64,000 nucleotides of DNA from OLB11 sp041392835 (GTDB lineage Bacteria > Bacteroidota > Bacteroidia > Chitinophagales > Chitinophagaceae): contig JAWKLF010000001.1 in assembly GCA_041392835.1 (NCBI GenBank), forward strand, positions 1,116,001-1,180,000, written 5' to 3'. Position numbers and translations under genes: made by a program. Every line of letters begins with the position of its first letter. The stretch's first letter is position 1. Below the pieces are notes generated by a model. It ran no database searches, was not told the DNA's origin, and saw only the letters and a program-made list of their open reading frames with translations. This document shows positions 9,908 to 18,260 of this stretch, in pieces.

Positions 9908-10774
9908 ATGAAAATAGCTGCCTTTACCATCGTAAAAAATGCCATAAAATATCACTATCCTATAGTAGAAAGTATACAATCTGTGTTGCCACTTTGCGAT
10001 GCATTTTATGTGTCCGTTGGCGATTCGGATGATGATACTTGGCATCTTATTAAAGCTATTAATGACCCTAAAATTATAATGTTACCCAGCGTGTGGGACA
10101 AAACAATGACCAAAAATGGTGAGGTATTGGCTTTTGAAACAAATAAAGTTTTTCAACAAATACCACAAGAATATACTTGGTGTATTTATATCCAAGCAGA
10201 TGAGCTAATTCACGAAAAAGATTTTGAAAAAATTTGTAGTGCTATGCAAAAATATAAAGACGATACAAACATTCAAGGTTTGCTGTTTTCCTACCATCAT
10301 TTTTGGGGTAGCTATGACTATATTACCAATACTTCGGGTTGGTACAAAAACGAAATACGGATAATAAAAAACAACAAAAACATATTTTCGTATAAGGATG
10401 CTCAAGGATTTAGAATAAAGCCCAACGAAAAAATTCAAGTGGCACACACACGAGCTTATATATATCATTATGGTTGGGTAAGACCACCAAAACAAATGCA
10501 AGATAAATATAAAGACATCCAACAGTATTGGAGCAATGAAAATAAATTCATAGCTGATGTAGAAGAATATGACTATAGTGGCATAGATAGTCTAAGTCCA
10601 TTTAAAGACACACACCCTATATGGATGAAGAATTTGGTTGAAAAACAAAATTGGACTTTTGATTTTGATACAAGAAAGAAAAAATTAAAATTTAAAGAAC
10701 ACTTTAAACAATTTCTATTTCGACTTACTGGAAGACACTTTTTTGAATATAAAAATTATAAGTTGATAAAATAA
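9908..10774 (+). CDS. Glycosyltransferase family 2-like protein
   Basis: A 288-residue soluble protein. The N-terminus (KIAAFTIVKNAIKYHYPIVE) and the acidic stretch YIQADELIHEKDF resemble the nucleotide-sugar binding core and DxD-like site of GT-A fold glycosyltransferases that act on cell-surface glycans. No transmembrane segment is evident. It stands alone between two single-gene units, so its acceptor is unknown. A GT2-type call is the best available; the exact family is uncertain. Confidence 0.6.
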   Translation: MKIAAFTIVKNAIKYHYPIVESIQSVLPLCDAFYVSVGDSDDDTWHLIKAINDPKIIMLPSVWDKTMTKNGEVLAFETNKVFQQIPQEYTWCIYIQADELIHEKDFEKICSAMQKYKDDTNIQGLLFSYHHFWGSYDYITNTSGWYKNEIRIIKNNKNIFSYKDAQGFRIKPNEKIQVAHTRAYIYHYGWVRPPKQMQDKYKDIQQYWSNENKFIADVEEYDYSGIDSLSPFKDTHPIWMKNLVEKQNWTFDFDTRKKKLKFKEHFKQFLFRLTGRHFFEYKNYKLIK

Positions 10775-10841
10775 ACACAACTTTTAAGCTACTCATAAAT
10801 GAGGTTAATAAAGACATGAAATCAAATGATTTTTTTTTTTG

Positions 10842-10849
10842 TAAATTTG
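10842..10849 (+). promoter_or_regulatory. -7 promoter element upstream of the YtxH-like gene
   Basis: TAAATTTG matches TAnnTTTG and lies 21 nt before the start codon at 10871. Confidence 0.45.
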
Positions 10850-10870
10850 ATTCATAAATTTTTTTAAATC

Positions 10871-11173
10871 ATGAGTGTAAAAATAAAACATATTGCTACT
10901 TTCCTTTTGGGTGCTGCTGCTGGTGCAGCCATTATGAAATATAATAACCTTAGCGAAGAAGAAAAAGAAGAATTGATGACTAAACTTAAAAAGCAAGCAG
11001 AAGATATAAAAGGCGAAGCAGAAAAAGCTACTGAAACTGTTAAAGAATATATGTCCGAACTAAAATCTAAAGGCATGGACTCTTTGAAAGACTATATCGG
11101 CGAAACAGAAAAAGCCATACAAGATTTATTTAAAAACGACAAGACCGAAAGTTCAGATAACGCAACTGCATAG
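10871..11173 (+). CDS. YtxH domain-like small membrane-anchored protein
   Basis: A 100-residue protein with one N-terminal membrane-spanning segment rich in Ala/Gly (about residues 6-23, ATFLLGAAAGAAIM) followed by a long, highly charged amphipathic helix, the organisation of YtxH-like stress proteins. Function in Bacteroidota is unknown; a general stress or envelope role is usually presumed. Confidence 0.6.
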   Translation: MSVKIKHIATFLLGAAAGAAIMKYNNLSEEEKEELMTKLKKQAEDIKGEAEKATETVKEYMSELKSKGMDSLKDYIGETEKAIQDLFKNDKTESSDNATA

Positions 11174-11224
11174 TTAGTTCTTGAATTTTTTTTTCTTGTT
11201 GTTCACCATTCAAGACTAATACCT

Positions 11225-11461
11225 ATGAATAATAATCAAAAACATACAGAAGAAACCTTTGAGCAATGGCGAAAAGATCCTAATAATTGGAAGTGGGGTA
11301 TTTTTTATTACAATAAGGAAGATAAGCGATTATTACCGCCAAAGAGAAATAAAAATTTGGGTTGGACTATCAATTTCGCCAATCCCTTTTCTATTGTCTT
11401 ACTTGTAATTTTCATTTTTTTAATCCCGCTGGTGTTTCATTTTTTGCTGTTTAAAGAATAG
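11225..11461 (+). CDS. DUF5808-type small membrane protein
   Basis: A 78-residue protein. The N-terminal half carries the conserved pattern W-x-GIFYYNKEDKRLLPPKR and LGWTINFANPFS characteristic of DUF5808, and the C-terminus is one hydrophobic segment (about 56-75). The function is unknown. It is 51 nt downstream of the YtxH-like gene and possibly co-transcribed with it. Confidence 0.65.
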   Translation: MNNNQKHTEETFEQWRKDPNNWKWGIFYYNKEDKRLLPPKRNKNLGWTINFANPFSIVLLVIFIFLIPLVFHFLLFKE

Positions 11462-11464
11462 TAC

Positions 11465-11505
11465 ATTCAATAGTATTAGAACAATATTGAATAAACTTTT
11501 TTGTA
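11465..11505. terminator. Possible bidirectional terminator
   Basis: ATTCAATA (11465-11472) pairs with TATTGAAT (11485-11492) between two convergent genes; a T run follows a few bases later on the plus strand. The stem is all A/T except one C-G pair, so strength is doubtful. Confidence 0.4.
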
Positions 11506-11519
11506 TATCTTTTGCAAGA

Positions 11520-12014
11520 CTAAGCACTTTTTAAAAACATTGCTATCATTTTTCTTAACATTACTACTTGTCCTAAGTGGTAATAGGCGTGCTCTATAAG
11601 GCCTTCTATGTTTCGTAAATAGGTCCCATATTTTTCATCTACAAAAATTTCATCCAATATACTATCAGGCAATTTTTCAATAAGAATTGAAATTTCTTCT
11701 GCTTTTTTGATAAAAGTAGAAACTAATGAATTCCAATCCTCTTCTGATGCTATTGGCGAAAAATCAAAACTATATCGATCACTTATAAGAAGTTGACCGC
11801 CTTTAAACACTTCTATTAGCCCAGATACATAATATTGAATGTGATATGTCAATGCAGCAATAGTATTGAATGAGTCTATTTTGAATATGGCTTCTTTAAA
11901 GGTTGTAGCTAATATTTGCTCTTTAAAATTCGTATTGGCTATCCATGTGCCTGATAATAGGACTTCTCTAAGTCTGTTAGCCACAAATAGAGGTCGTGTG
12001 CTATGAATATTCAT
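11520..12014 (-). CDS. DinB-like four-helix protein
   Basis: A 164-residue soluble helical protein. Histidines in AALTYHIQYY and LIEHAYYHLGQV are placed like the metal-binding histidines of DinB/YfiT four-helix bundles. In this superfamily many members are thiol-dependent transferases or stress-induced proteins, and the substrate here is unknown. It stands alone in its orientation. Confidence 0.65.
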   Translation of the reverse strand: MNIHSTRPLFVANRLREVLLSGTWIANTNFKEQILATTFKEAIFKIDSFNTIAALTYHIQYYVSGLIEVFKGGQLLISDRYSFDFSPIASEEDWNSLVSTFIKKAEEISILIEKLPDSILDEIFVDEKYGTYLRNIEGLIEHAYYHLGQVVMLRKMIAMFLKSA

Positions 12015-12217
12015 TGTGGCAATTTACGAATAAAAAAATATTGATATTAAAATATTGGAGGGCTATTTTTTTATAAAAAATACCGTAAAAGCCTATAGAA
12101 TGGGCAGTTTAAAAAAATAGTGCAAACATAATAATTTGGTAACATAGATAATTCTTCATTGAACAAATGAATTATTTTTTTTGCACAAAATAATATAAAC
12201 ATAATAATTAATTAACT

Positions 12218-13447
12218 ATGAGGAAACATTACTTAATTATTGCTTTAAGCCTTGCATTTGCACTTCAAGCCAATGCGCAAATCTCTTTTCCTTCTTTTGG
12301 GAAGGGATTAAATTTTTATGGGAAAGACTCTACTTTCCATATACGTTTTGGTTTTAGATTTCAAAATCTGTACGAGGCAAACTGGGACTTTAAAAATGAT
12401 GAAATAGGAAAAATTTCCAATTTTGAAGATGAAATTATGATACGCAGGGCACGTTTAAAATTTGATGGTTATGCATTTACTCCAAAATTGGAGTATAAAG
12501 TAGAATTGGGGCTTTCCAATCGTGATATTAGTGGTGGTGGTACAAGCGCTTATAGTGGCGCCAACAATATTATTTTGGATGCATATGTAGATTGGAATTG
12601 TTACAAAAACTTAGTTATTCGTTTTGGCCAAGCTAAATTACCAGGCAATGTAGAACGTGTTATTTCTTCTGCTAATTTGCAATTGGTTGATCGCTCACTT
12701 TTAAACTCAAAATTTAATATAGACCGTGATATGGGTATTCAGTTTTTGAATTCAACTCAAGTAACTAAGGATTTTATAATAAAAGAAAAAGTAGCTATAT
12801 CGCAAGGCGAGGGTAGAGATATCACTGCGGGTAGTTTTGGTGGTCATGAAATTACTCTTAGAGGTGAAATACTTCCTTTTGGAGAATTCTATAAAGGCAC
12901 AGATGACTATGTAGGCTCTGCATTAGTTGCCTATAGCAAGCCAAAATTAATGATAGGGGCTACGTACGATTTTAATCAAAATGCTGTAAAAACAGCAGGA
13001 CAATTGGGTAGTTTTATTACAGATGCAAGTGGCAATACCGTTGGAAAAAATCTTCAAACCTTATTTATAGATGCTGTATTCAAATACCAAAAGTTTTCAT
13101 TTATGGGCGAATATGCCAACAAGCATACATTAGACAATAATCCAGAAGTGTATGATGCTACAGGCTCAAAAGTTTTGGGCACCTTTGTTACGGGTTCTGG
13201 TCTGAATCTACAGGCAGGCTATATGTTGAATAAACTCAATACCAAAAAAGTAGGTCGCACAGAATTAGTAGCTCGTTATACTATGGTTGACTATCAAAAA
13301 GGAGCTGACGAAAGTCAGTACACTATTGGATTGAATAGATTTTTTTCCAAACATCAATTAAAAATCCAAACCGATCTTACCTATAGAGCTATCGATGGAA
13401 AAGATGATGGTTTAATGTTTAGAACTCAAATGGATGTTCACTTTTAA
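12218..13447 (+). CDS. Phosphate-selective porin (OprP/OprO-like)
   Basis: A 409-residue outer-membrane beta-barrel. It has a signal peptide ending near residue 20 (ALQANAQ), the RRARLKFDGYAFTPKLEYKV block typical of the OprO/OprP family, alternating beta-strands throughout and a C-terminal aromatic residue (Phe409). Members form anion- or phosphate-selective channels. It stands 84 nt upstream of pstS at the head of the phosphate uptake genes, which makes phosphate its likely substrate. The upstream region (12015-12217) holds an AT-rich imperfect inverted repeat around 12147-12173 followed by eight T residues, possibly an attenuator; no confident Pho box was recognised. Confidence 0.85.
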   Translation: MRKHYLIIALSLAFALQANAQISFPSFGKGLNFYGKDSTFHIRFGFRFQNLYEANWDFKNDEIGKISNFEDEIMIRRARLKFDGYAFTPKLEYKVELGLSNRDISGGGTSAYSGANNIILDAYVDWNCYKNLVIRFGQAKLPGNVERVISSANLQLVDRSLLNSKFNIDRDMGIQFLNSTQVTKDFIIKEKVAISQGEGRDITAGSFGGHEITLRGEILPFGEFYKGTDDYVGSALVAYSKPKLMIGATYDFNQNAVKTAGQLGSFITDASGNTVGKNLQTLFIDAVFKYQKFSFMGEYANKHTLDNNPEVYDATGSKVLGTFVTGSGLNLQAGYMLNKLNTKKVGRTELVARYTMVDYQKGADESQYTIGLNRFFSKHQLKIQTDLTYRAIDGKDDGLMFRTQMDVHF

Positions 13448-13531
13448 TTAATAATAATTTAATAACGAATAGATTTTTAATAAGAAAAAATTAATACACA
13501 ATTTTACATCAAAATTTAAAAAAACAAATAA

Positions 13532-14494
13532 ATGAAAAAAATAAGCAATGCATTTTTAATCCTTTGTTCCTTAGCTATTTTAATAGCATCATGTGGTAAC
13601 AACAATTCAAATTCAGCGCACAACCAGTCTAACGATGCTACTTCTTCTATCAATATTGATGGTTCAAGCACCGTATATCCGATTACTGAGGCTGTAGCTG
13701 AAAGTTATAGAACTGAAGACCCTCATGTAAAAGTTACTGTTGGCGTATCTGGCACAGGTGGTGGTTTCAAAAAATTTGGTCGTGGCGAAACAGACATTTC
13801 AGATGCTTCAAGACCCATAAAAGATAAAGAAATAGAAATTTGTAAAGAAAACAAAGTATCCTATTTGGAACTTAGTGTAGCATATGATGGTTTGGCAGTT
13901 GTAGCTAATCCTAATAATACATGGTTAGAAACAATAACAGTAGAGGAACTGAAGAAAATTTGGGAACCAGAAGCACAAGGAAAAATTATGAAATGGAATC
14001 AAATTCGTCCGGAATGGCCTAACGAAGAAATACATTTATATGGTCCTGGTGTAGCTTCAGGTACGTACGATTATTTTACAGAAGCTATAGTAGGCGAAAG
14101 TGGTAAATCACGTGGCGATTTTACTGCAAGTGAAGATGATAATGTACTTGTGCAAGGTATAGCTGGCGATAAATTTGGTTTAGGATTTTTTGGCTTAGCC
14201 TATTTTGAAGAAAATCAAGATAAATTGAAATTAGTAAAAGTAGACAATGGTAAAGGTGGAGTAGCGCCAAGCGTAGCAACGGTAATGGATGCAAGTTATA
14301 CTCCTCTTTCTCGTCCATTATATATATATGTAAATAGCAATGCTGCACATAAAGAAGCTGTCGTAAAGTTTGTAAACTTCTACTTAGCCAATGCAGCAAA
14401 ATTGTCTAAAGATGTTGGATATATTCCTTTAAAACCTGAAGAGTATACTGCACAACAATCAAAATTTGCAGAATTTCTTAAAACCCTTCAATAA
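13532..14494 (+). CDS. pstS: Phosphate ABC transporter substrate-binding protein PstS
   Basis: A 320-residue periplasmic lipoprotein: leader with lipobox ending at Cys21 (LIASC), a Ser/Asn-rich linker, then the phosphate-binding start INIDGSSTVYPI and the GVSGTGGGFKKF and DISDASRPI loops of PstS/SphX-type proteins. It binds orthophosphate and delivers it to PstCA. It is placed between the porin and pstC; the gap to pstC holds a candidate promoter, so its transcript may be partly separate, allowing higher PstS levels. Confidence 0.95.
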   Translation: MKKISNAFLILCSLAILIASCGNNNSNSAHNQSNDATSSINIDGSSTVYPITEAVAESYRTEDPHVKVTVGVSGTGGGFKKFGRGETDISDASRPIKDKEIEICKENKVSYLELSVAYDGLAVVANPNNTWLETITVEELKKIWEPEAQGKIMKWNQIRPEWPNEEIHLYGPGVASGTYDYFTEAIVGESGKSRGDFTASEDDNVLVQGIAGDKFGLGFFGLAYFEENQDKLKLVKVDNGKGGVAPSVATVMDASYTPLSRPLYIYVNSNAAHKEAVVKFVNFYLANAAKLSKDVGYIPLKPEEYTAQQSKFAEFLKTLQ

Positions 14495-14500
14495 ATTTAC

Positions 14501-14508
14501 TATTTTTG
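14501..14508 (+). promoter_or_regulatory. -7 promoter element between pstS and pstC
   Basis: TATTTTTG fits TAnnTTTG and lies 33 nt before the TTG start of pstC, suggesting a second transcription start for pstCAB-phoU. Confidence 0.4.
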
Positions 14509-14541
14509 GCTTTCTTACTTAATTAATAAAAATTCTACTTC

Positions 14542-15414
14542 TTGAAGAAAGAAAAAGTCATTGAAGCAATCCTATTCGGTTGCGCTACAATAACCCTTTT
14601 GACTACCCTTGGTATCATTTGGGTTTTGTTGTCTCAGTCATATTCCTTTTTTAAGGAAGTATCTATCATAGAATTTTTAACCGATACAGAATGGACTCCA
14701 TTATTTGCCAATAAACACTTTGGAATATTACCACTCCTTACGGGTACTTTAGTTATTACAATTATAGCCATGGTAGTAGCACTTCCATTAGGACTTACTA
14801 TTGCCGTTTACCTCAATGAATATGCACCCAAAGGATTTAGAAATGCGGTAAAACCTTTATTAGAAGTATTGGCTGCTGTGCCTACAGTAGTATATGGTTT
14901 CTTTGCTTTGGTAGTAGTTACTCCTTTTTTACAAAAGTTGATTCCTGGCCTCGCAGGTTTTAATTCACTATCGCCAGGTATCGTAATGGGAATTATGATT
15001 ATACCTTTTATTTCTTCACTGAGCGAAGATGCGCTATATTCTGTACCCAAATCACTTCGTGAAGCATCCTATGGTATGGGTGCCACTCGTTTACAAACTG
15101 CTTTTAGAGTATTATTGCCTTCAGCATCATCTGGTATTATAGCATCCGTATTATTAGCATTTTCGAGAGCCATCGGCGAAACTATGATAGTAGCTGTAGC
15201 GGCTGGTCAGCAACCACGATTGACACTAGACCCTACCGTACCTATAGAAACTATAACGGCCTATATTGTTCAAGTTTCATTGGGCGATGTGCCGCATGGT
15301 TCGTTGGAGTATAAAACCATATTTTCGGCAGGTTTGGCTTTATTTGTATTTACGTTTTTATTAAACAATATTAGCTTTTGGATCAATAAAAAATTCAGAC
15401 AAGAATATGAGTAA
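14542..15414 (+). CDS. pstC: Phosphate ABC transporter permease PstC
   Basis: A 290-residue inner-membrane permease with about six transmembrane segments. It carries the family block EVLAAVPTVVYGFFALVVV and the EAA-like loop REASYGMGATRLQTAFRVLLP that contacts the ATPase. The start is TTG, the first in-frame initiator giving the standard MKKEKVIEA opening; no nearby ATG serves. It overlaps pstA by 8 nt. Confidence 0.95.
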   Translation: MKKEKVIEAILFGCATITLLTTLGIIWVLLSQSYSFFKEVSIIEFLTDTEWTPLFANKHFGILPLLTGTLVITIIAMVVALPLGLTIAVYLNEYAPKGFRNAVKPLLEVLAAVPTVVYGFFALVVVTPFLQKLIPGLAGFNSLSPGIVMGIMIIPFISSLSEDALYSVPKSLREASYGMGATRLQTAFRVLLPSASSGIIASVLLAFSRAIGETMIVAVAAGQQPRLTLDPTVPIETITAYIVQVSLGDVPHGSLEYKTIFSAGLALFVFTFLLNNISFWINKKFRQEYE

Positions 15415-16264
15415 GGTAGCTCTCAATAATAAAAAAGATAAGTGGTTTCAATATTTTGGAATATTTAGTACCCTTATAGGGCTTGTACTTTTAGGCTTAT
15501 TTATTTTCCAAATAGCTAAAGATGGTTTTCAAAGACTTTCTTTGGATTTCATTATGAATTTGCCATCCCGCTTTTATGAAAAAGCTGGCATTTTGCCTGC
15601 TTGGACAGGCACATTATGGATTTTTGCTTTGACAGCCATAATCGTAATTCCAGTAGGAGTTGGAGCTGGCATTTATTTGCAAGAATATGCCAAAAAGGGT
15701 AGGCTAAGCAATATTTTAGAGATTAATATTTCTAATTTGGCGGGCGTGCCAAGTATTATATATGGTATCATAGGTTTAGAAGTATTTGTGCGTTTATTTG
15801 AAATGGGTGGAAGCATACTGGCTGGTTCTTTTACACTATCATTATTAATATTGCCCATCATAATAGTAGCTACACGCGAGGCTATCAAAGCTGTTCCTAA
15901 ATCTATCAAAGAGGCTTCCTATGGTTTGGGTGCTACTAAATGGCAAACCATTTGGCATCACGTATTACCTATAGCATCTGCCAATATAATAACCGGTGTT
16001 ATATTAGCCTTAGCAAGAGCAATAGGAGAAACAGCGCCATTAATCGTTATTGGTGCTTTGGCCTATGTACCTTTTGTGGCCAAAACACCTATGGATGAAT
16101 TTACAGTATTGCCCATGCAGATTTTCAATTGGGTTTCACGTCCTCAACATGGATTTTTACTAAATGCAGCTGCTGCTATTTTAGTACTTCTTATTTTTGT
16201 TTTTATACTGAATGGCATCGCAGTATATTTACGAATTCGCTCACGCAAAAAGTTTGGTCTATAG
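15407..16264 (+). CDS. pstA: Phosphate ABC transporter permease PstA
   Basis: A 285-residue inner-membrane permease partnering PstC. Diagnostic blocks are NLAGVPSIIYGIIGL and the cytoplasmic coupling loop KEASYGLGATKWQTIWHHVLP, with about six membrane segments. The ATG overlaps the end of pstC by 8 nt, indicating coupled translation. Confidence 0.95.
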   Translation: MSKVALNNKKDKWFQYFGIFSTLIGLVLLGLFIFQIAKDGFQRLSLDFIMNLPSRFYEKAGILPAWTGTLWIFALTAIIVIPVGVGAGIYLQEYAKKGRLSNILEINISNLAGVPSIIYGIIGLEVFVRLFEMGGSILAGSFTLSLLILPIIIVATREAIKAVPKSIKEASYGLGATKWQTIWHHVLPIASANIITGVILALARAIGETAPLIVIGALAYVPFVAKTPMDEFTVLPMQIFNWVSRPQHGFLLNAAAAILVLLIFVFILNGIAVYLRIRSRKKFGL

Positions 16265-16266
16265 CT

Positions 16267-17031
16267 ATGGAAAATGGAAATATCACAATAGAAACAAAAA
16301 ATGTGAACGCCTTTTATGGCGAAAAAAAAGTATTGCACAGTATTAATTTACAAATGGAAAAAAATACGGTGACTGCTTTTATAGGCCCTTCAGGCTGCGG
16401 AAAATCTACGTTTTTGCGCCTTATAAATCGTATGAATGATTATATAGATGGCTTTAGAAAAGAAGGCGATGTGCTTATAAACAACAAAGATATATATGCT
16501 AAAAAAGTTCGTATAGAAGAGTTGCGAAAACAAGTAGGAATGGTATTTCAAAAACCAAATCCTTTTCCAAAATCTATCTATGAAAACGTAGTTTATGGAC
16601 TTCGTATACAAGGTATAAAGCAAAAGGGCACCTTGGATGAAGTGGTTGAAAAATCGCTCAAAAGAGCGGCGCTATGGAACGAAGTAAAAGATGATTTGCA
16701 TAAAAATGCACTATCCCTTTCGGGTGGGCAGCAACAACGCCTTTGCATAGCACGTACCTTAGCTGTAGAACCCTCTATCATCTTAATGGATGAGCCAGCC
16801 TCTGCCTTAGATCCTATATCCACATCCAAAGTAGAAGAGCTAATCTACGAATTAAAGCAAGAATATACCATAGTTATAGTAACACACAACATGCACCAAG
16901 CCGGTAGAGTAAGTGACAAAACAGCTTTCTTTTTAATGGGAGAATTGGTGGAATACGACGATACTAAAAAAATCTTTACGGCTCCTAATGATGAGCGTAC
17001 TGAAAATTATATTACTGGAAAATTCGGATAA
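16267..17031 (+). CDS. pstB: Phosphate ABC transporter ATP-binding protein PstB
   Basis: A 254-residue ATPase of the phosphate importer. Walker A is GPSGCGKST (residues 40-48), the PstB-specific region is RMNDYIDGFRKEGDV, the Q loop is MVFQKPNPFP, the signature is LSGGQQQR, Walker B is IILMDEPASALDP and the switch His lies in VTHNMHQA. ATG 16267 was chosen because it is 2 nt after the pstA stop and gives the standard length; the open frame extends further upstream inside pstA but that part is not conserved. Confidence 0.96.
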   Translation: MENGNITIETKNVNAFYGEKKVLHSINLQMEKNTVTAFIGPSGCGKSTFLRLINRMNDYIDGFRKEGDVLINNKDIYAKKVRIEELRKQVGMVFQKPNPFPKSIYENVVYGLRIQGIKQKGTLDEVVEKSLKRAALWNEVKDDLHKNALSLSGGQQQRLCIARTLAVEPSIILMDEPASALDPISTSKVEELIYELKQEYTIVIVTHNMHQAGRVSDKTAFFLMGELVEYDDTKKIFTAPNDERTENYITGKFG

Positions 17032-17043
17032 ACATAATGTAGT

Positions 17044-17700
17044 ATGACAAACTTAGAAAAAGAATTACAAAATTTAAAAAATGCTGTGGCACAAATGCTC
17101 AATTTGGTACGTAAGCAACTTGAGAAATCAAGTACAGCATTTCTTACTATGGATCATGCCTTGGCAGAAGAAATAATTCATACTGAAAAACGAGTAAATG
17201 CTATGGAATTAACCATAGATAAAATGTGCGAAAATATTTTTGCATTGTTTAATCCCGTTGCCAGCGATTTAAGATTTACAATTAGTATGCTCAAAATGAA
17301 TTCCGATATAGAACGTATTGGCGACTATGCCGATGGTATAGCCGATTATGTGGTGGCTAATCATAAAGAGTTTAACAAAGACATGATAGAAAAGACACGT
17401 ATATCTGATATGTTTAGTATTGCATACCACATGTTAGATTTATTTATCGTTTCTTTTGAAAATAATAATGCAGTATTGCCTCGAACCATTTTTACAAGCG
17501 ATAGAGAATTGAATGAAATAAATAAAGCATCATCTTCTATCATAGAAAATTTAGTTTTTTCAGATAGTAAAAGTGTGCAAGAAGCATTATACCTTTTTAG
17601 TACCATAAAGAAAGTAGAACGAATTGGCGATCATATTAAAAATATAGCAGAAGATTGGATATTCTACCTCGATGGTGAAGTACTTAAGCACAATAAGTAG
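17044..17700 (+). CDS. phoU: Phosphate signalling protein PhoU
   Basis: A 218-residue all-helical cytosolic protein with the duplicated three-helix PhoU domain: NSDIERIGDYADGIADYV in the first half and TIKKVERIGDHIKNIAED in the second carry the E/D-x-x-R-x-G-D metal-binding motif. PhoU restrains Pst transport and signals phosphate sufficiency to the PhoR/PhoB pair, which is not in this window. It is 12 nt downstream of pstB and is the last gene of the island. Confidence 0.95.
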   Translation: MTNLEKELQNLKNAVAQMLNLVRKQLEKSSTAFLTMDHALAEEIIHTEKRVNAMELTIDKMCENIFALFNPVASDLRFTISMLKMNSDIERIGDYADGIADYVVANHKEFNKDMIEKTRISDMFSIAYHMLDLFIVSFENNNAVLPRTIFTSDRELNEINKASSSIIENLVFSDSKSVQEALYLFSTIKKVERIGDHIKNIAEDWIFYLDGEVLKHNK

Positions 17701-17814
17701 CGAGAAGGTTTATTATGAAAAAAATTTGACTTTGATTTCTTGAAGTCTTCTGCTACTAAAATTTTACTCAACAGTCATAAAAGGCTGTTACTTAAAGAAT
17801 GTAGTATTTTAAAT

Positions 17815-18243
17815 TTATAAATTTCTTTCAGTATAGTTTTTAAAGTTATCCAATATGGCTTGCCAACCATTTTTTTGCAGTTCCACAGGATTTTCAGTTT
17901 CTGGATCAAATGTAACTATAACTATTGTGTGCTCGTTTAATTCTTTAAACTCTACTGTTGCATAACGACCGCCAAACTCATATGTGAAATTGCTTTCCAA
18001 ATTGATTTCCGTATATACAGCTTCAAAGTCAAATCCAAAACTACCATCTTTGGCCTCCATTCTTGCTATATATTTACCACCTAATGTTAAATTATTACTT
18101 GCTGAAGGACAATGCCAACTTGGATCTGCAAAATTCCATTGGGTAATGTGTTCAGGAAGAGTATAATAATTCCAAACTTTTTGTTTGTCTGCAAAAATTT
18201 CAACCTGGACTTGAATTTTAATAGCATCCTTTTTTTCTTTCAT
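17815..18243 (-). CDS. SRPBCC/AHSA1 family protein
   Basis: A 142-residue soluble protein of the START-like fold: IKIQVQVEIFADKQKVWNYY at the N-terminus, HITQWNFADPSWHCP, then GGKYIARMEAKDGSFGFDFE and a C-terminal helix with NGWQAILDNFKNYTE, as in activator-of-Hsp90 ATPase-like (AHSA1) proteins. These bind hydrophobic ligands; the ligand is unknown. It lies 17 nt upstream of nothing co-directional except the PNGase-like gene end, so co-transcription with that gene (which precedes it on the minus strand) is possible. Confidence 0.75.
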   Translation of the reverse strand: MKEKKDAIKIQVQVEIFADKQKVWNYYTLPEHITQWNFADPSWHCPSASNNLTLGGKYIARMEAKDGSFGFDFEAVYTEINLESNFTYEFGGRYATVEFKELNEHTIVIVTFDPETENPVELQKNGWQAILDNFKNYTERNL

Positions 18244-18260
18244 AGTGTGTAGATTTTTCT

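Noticed and set aside
16129..16266. Longer start for pstB
   Set aside because: The extra 46 codons lie wholly inside pstA in another frame and do not match the PstB family.
17770..17789. Hairpin AACAGTC / GGCTGTT after phoU as a terminator
   Set aside because: Seven pairs including one G-T, with no T tract on either strand.
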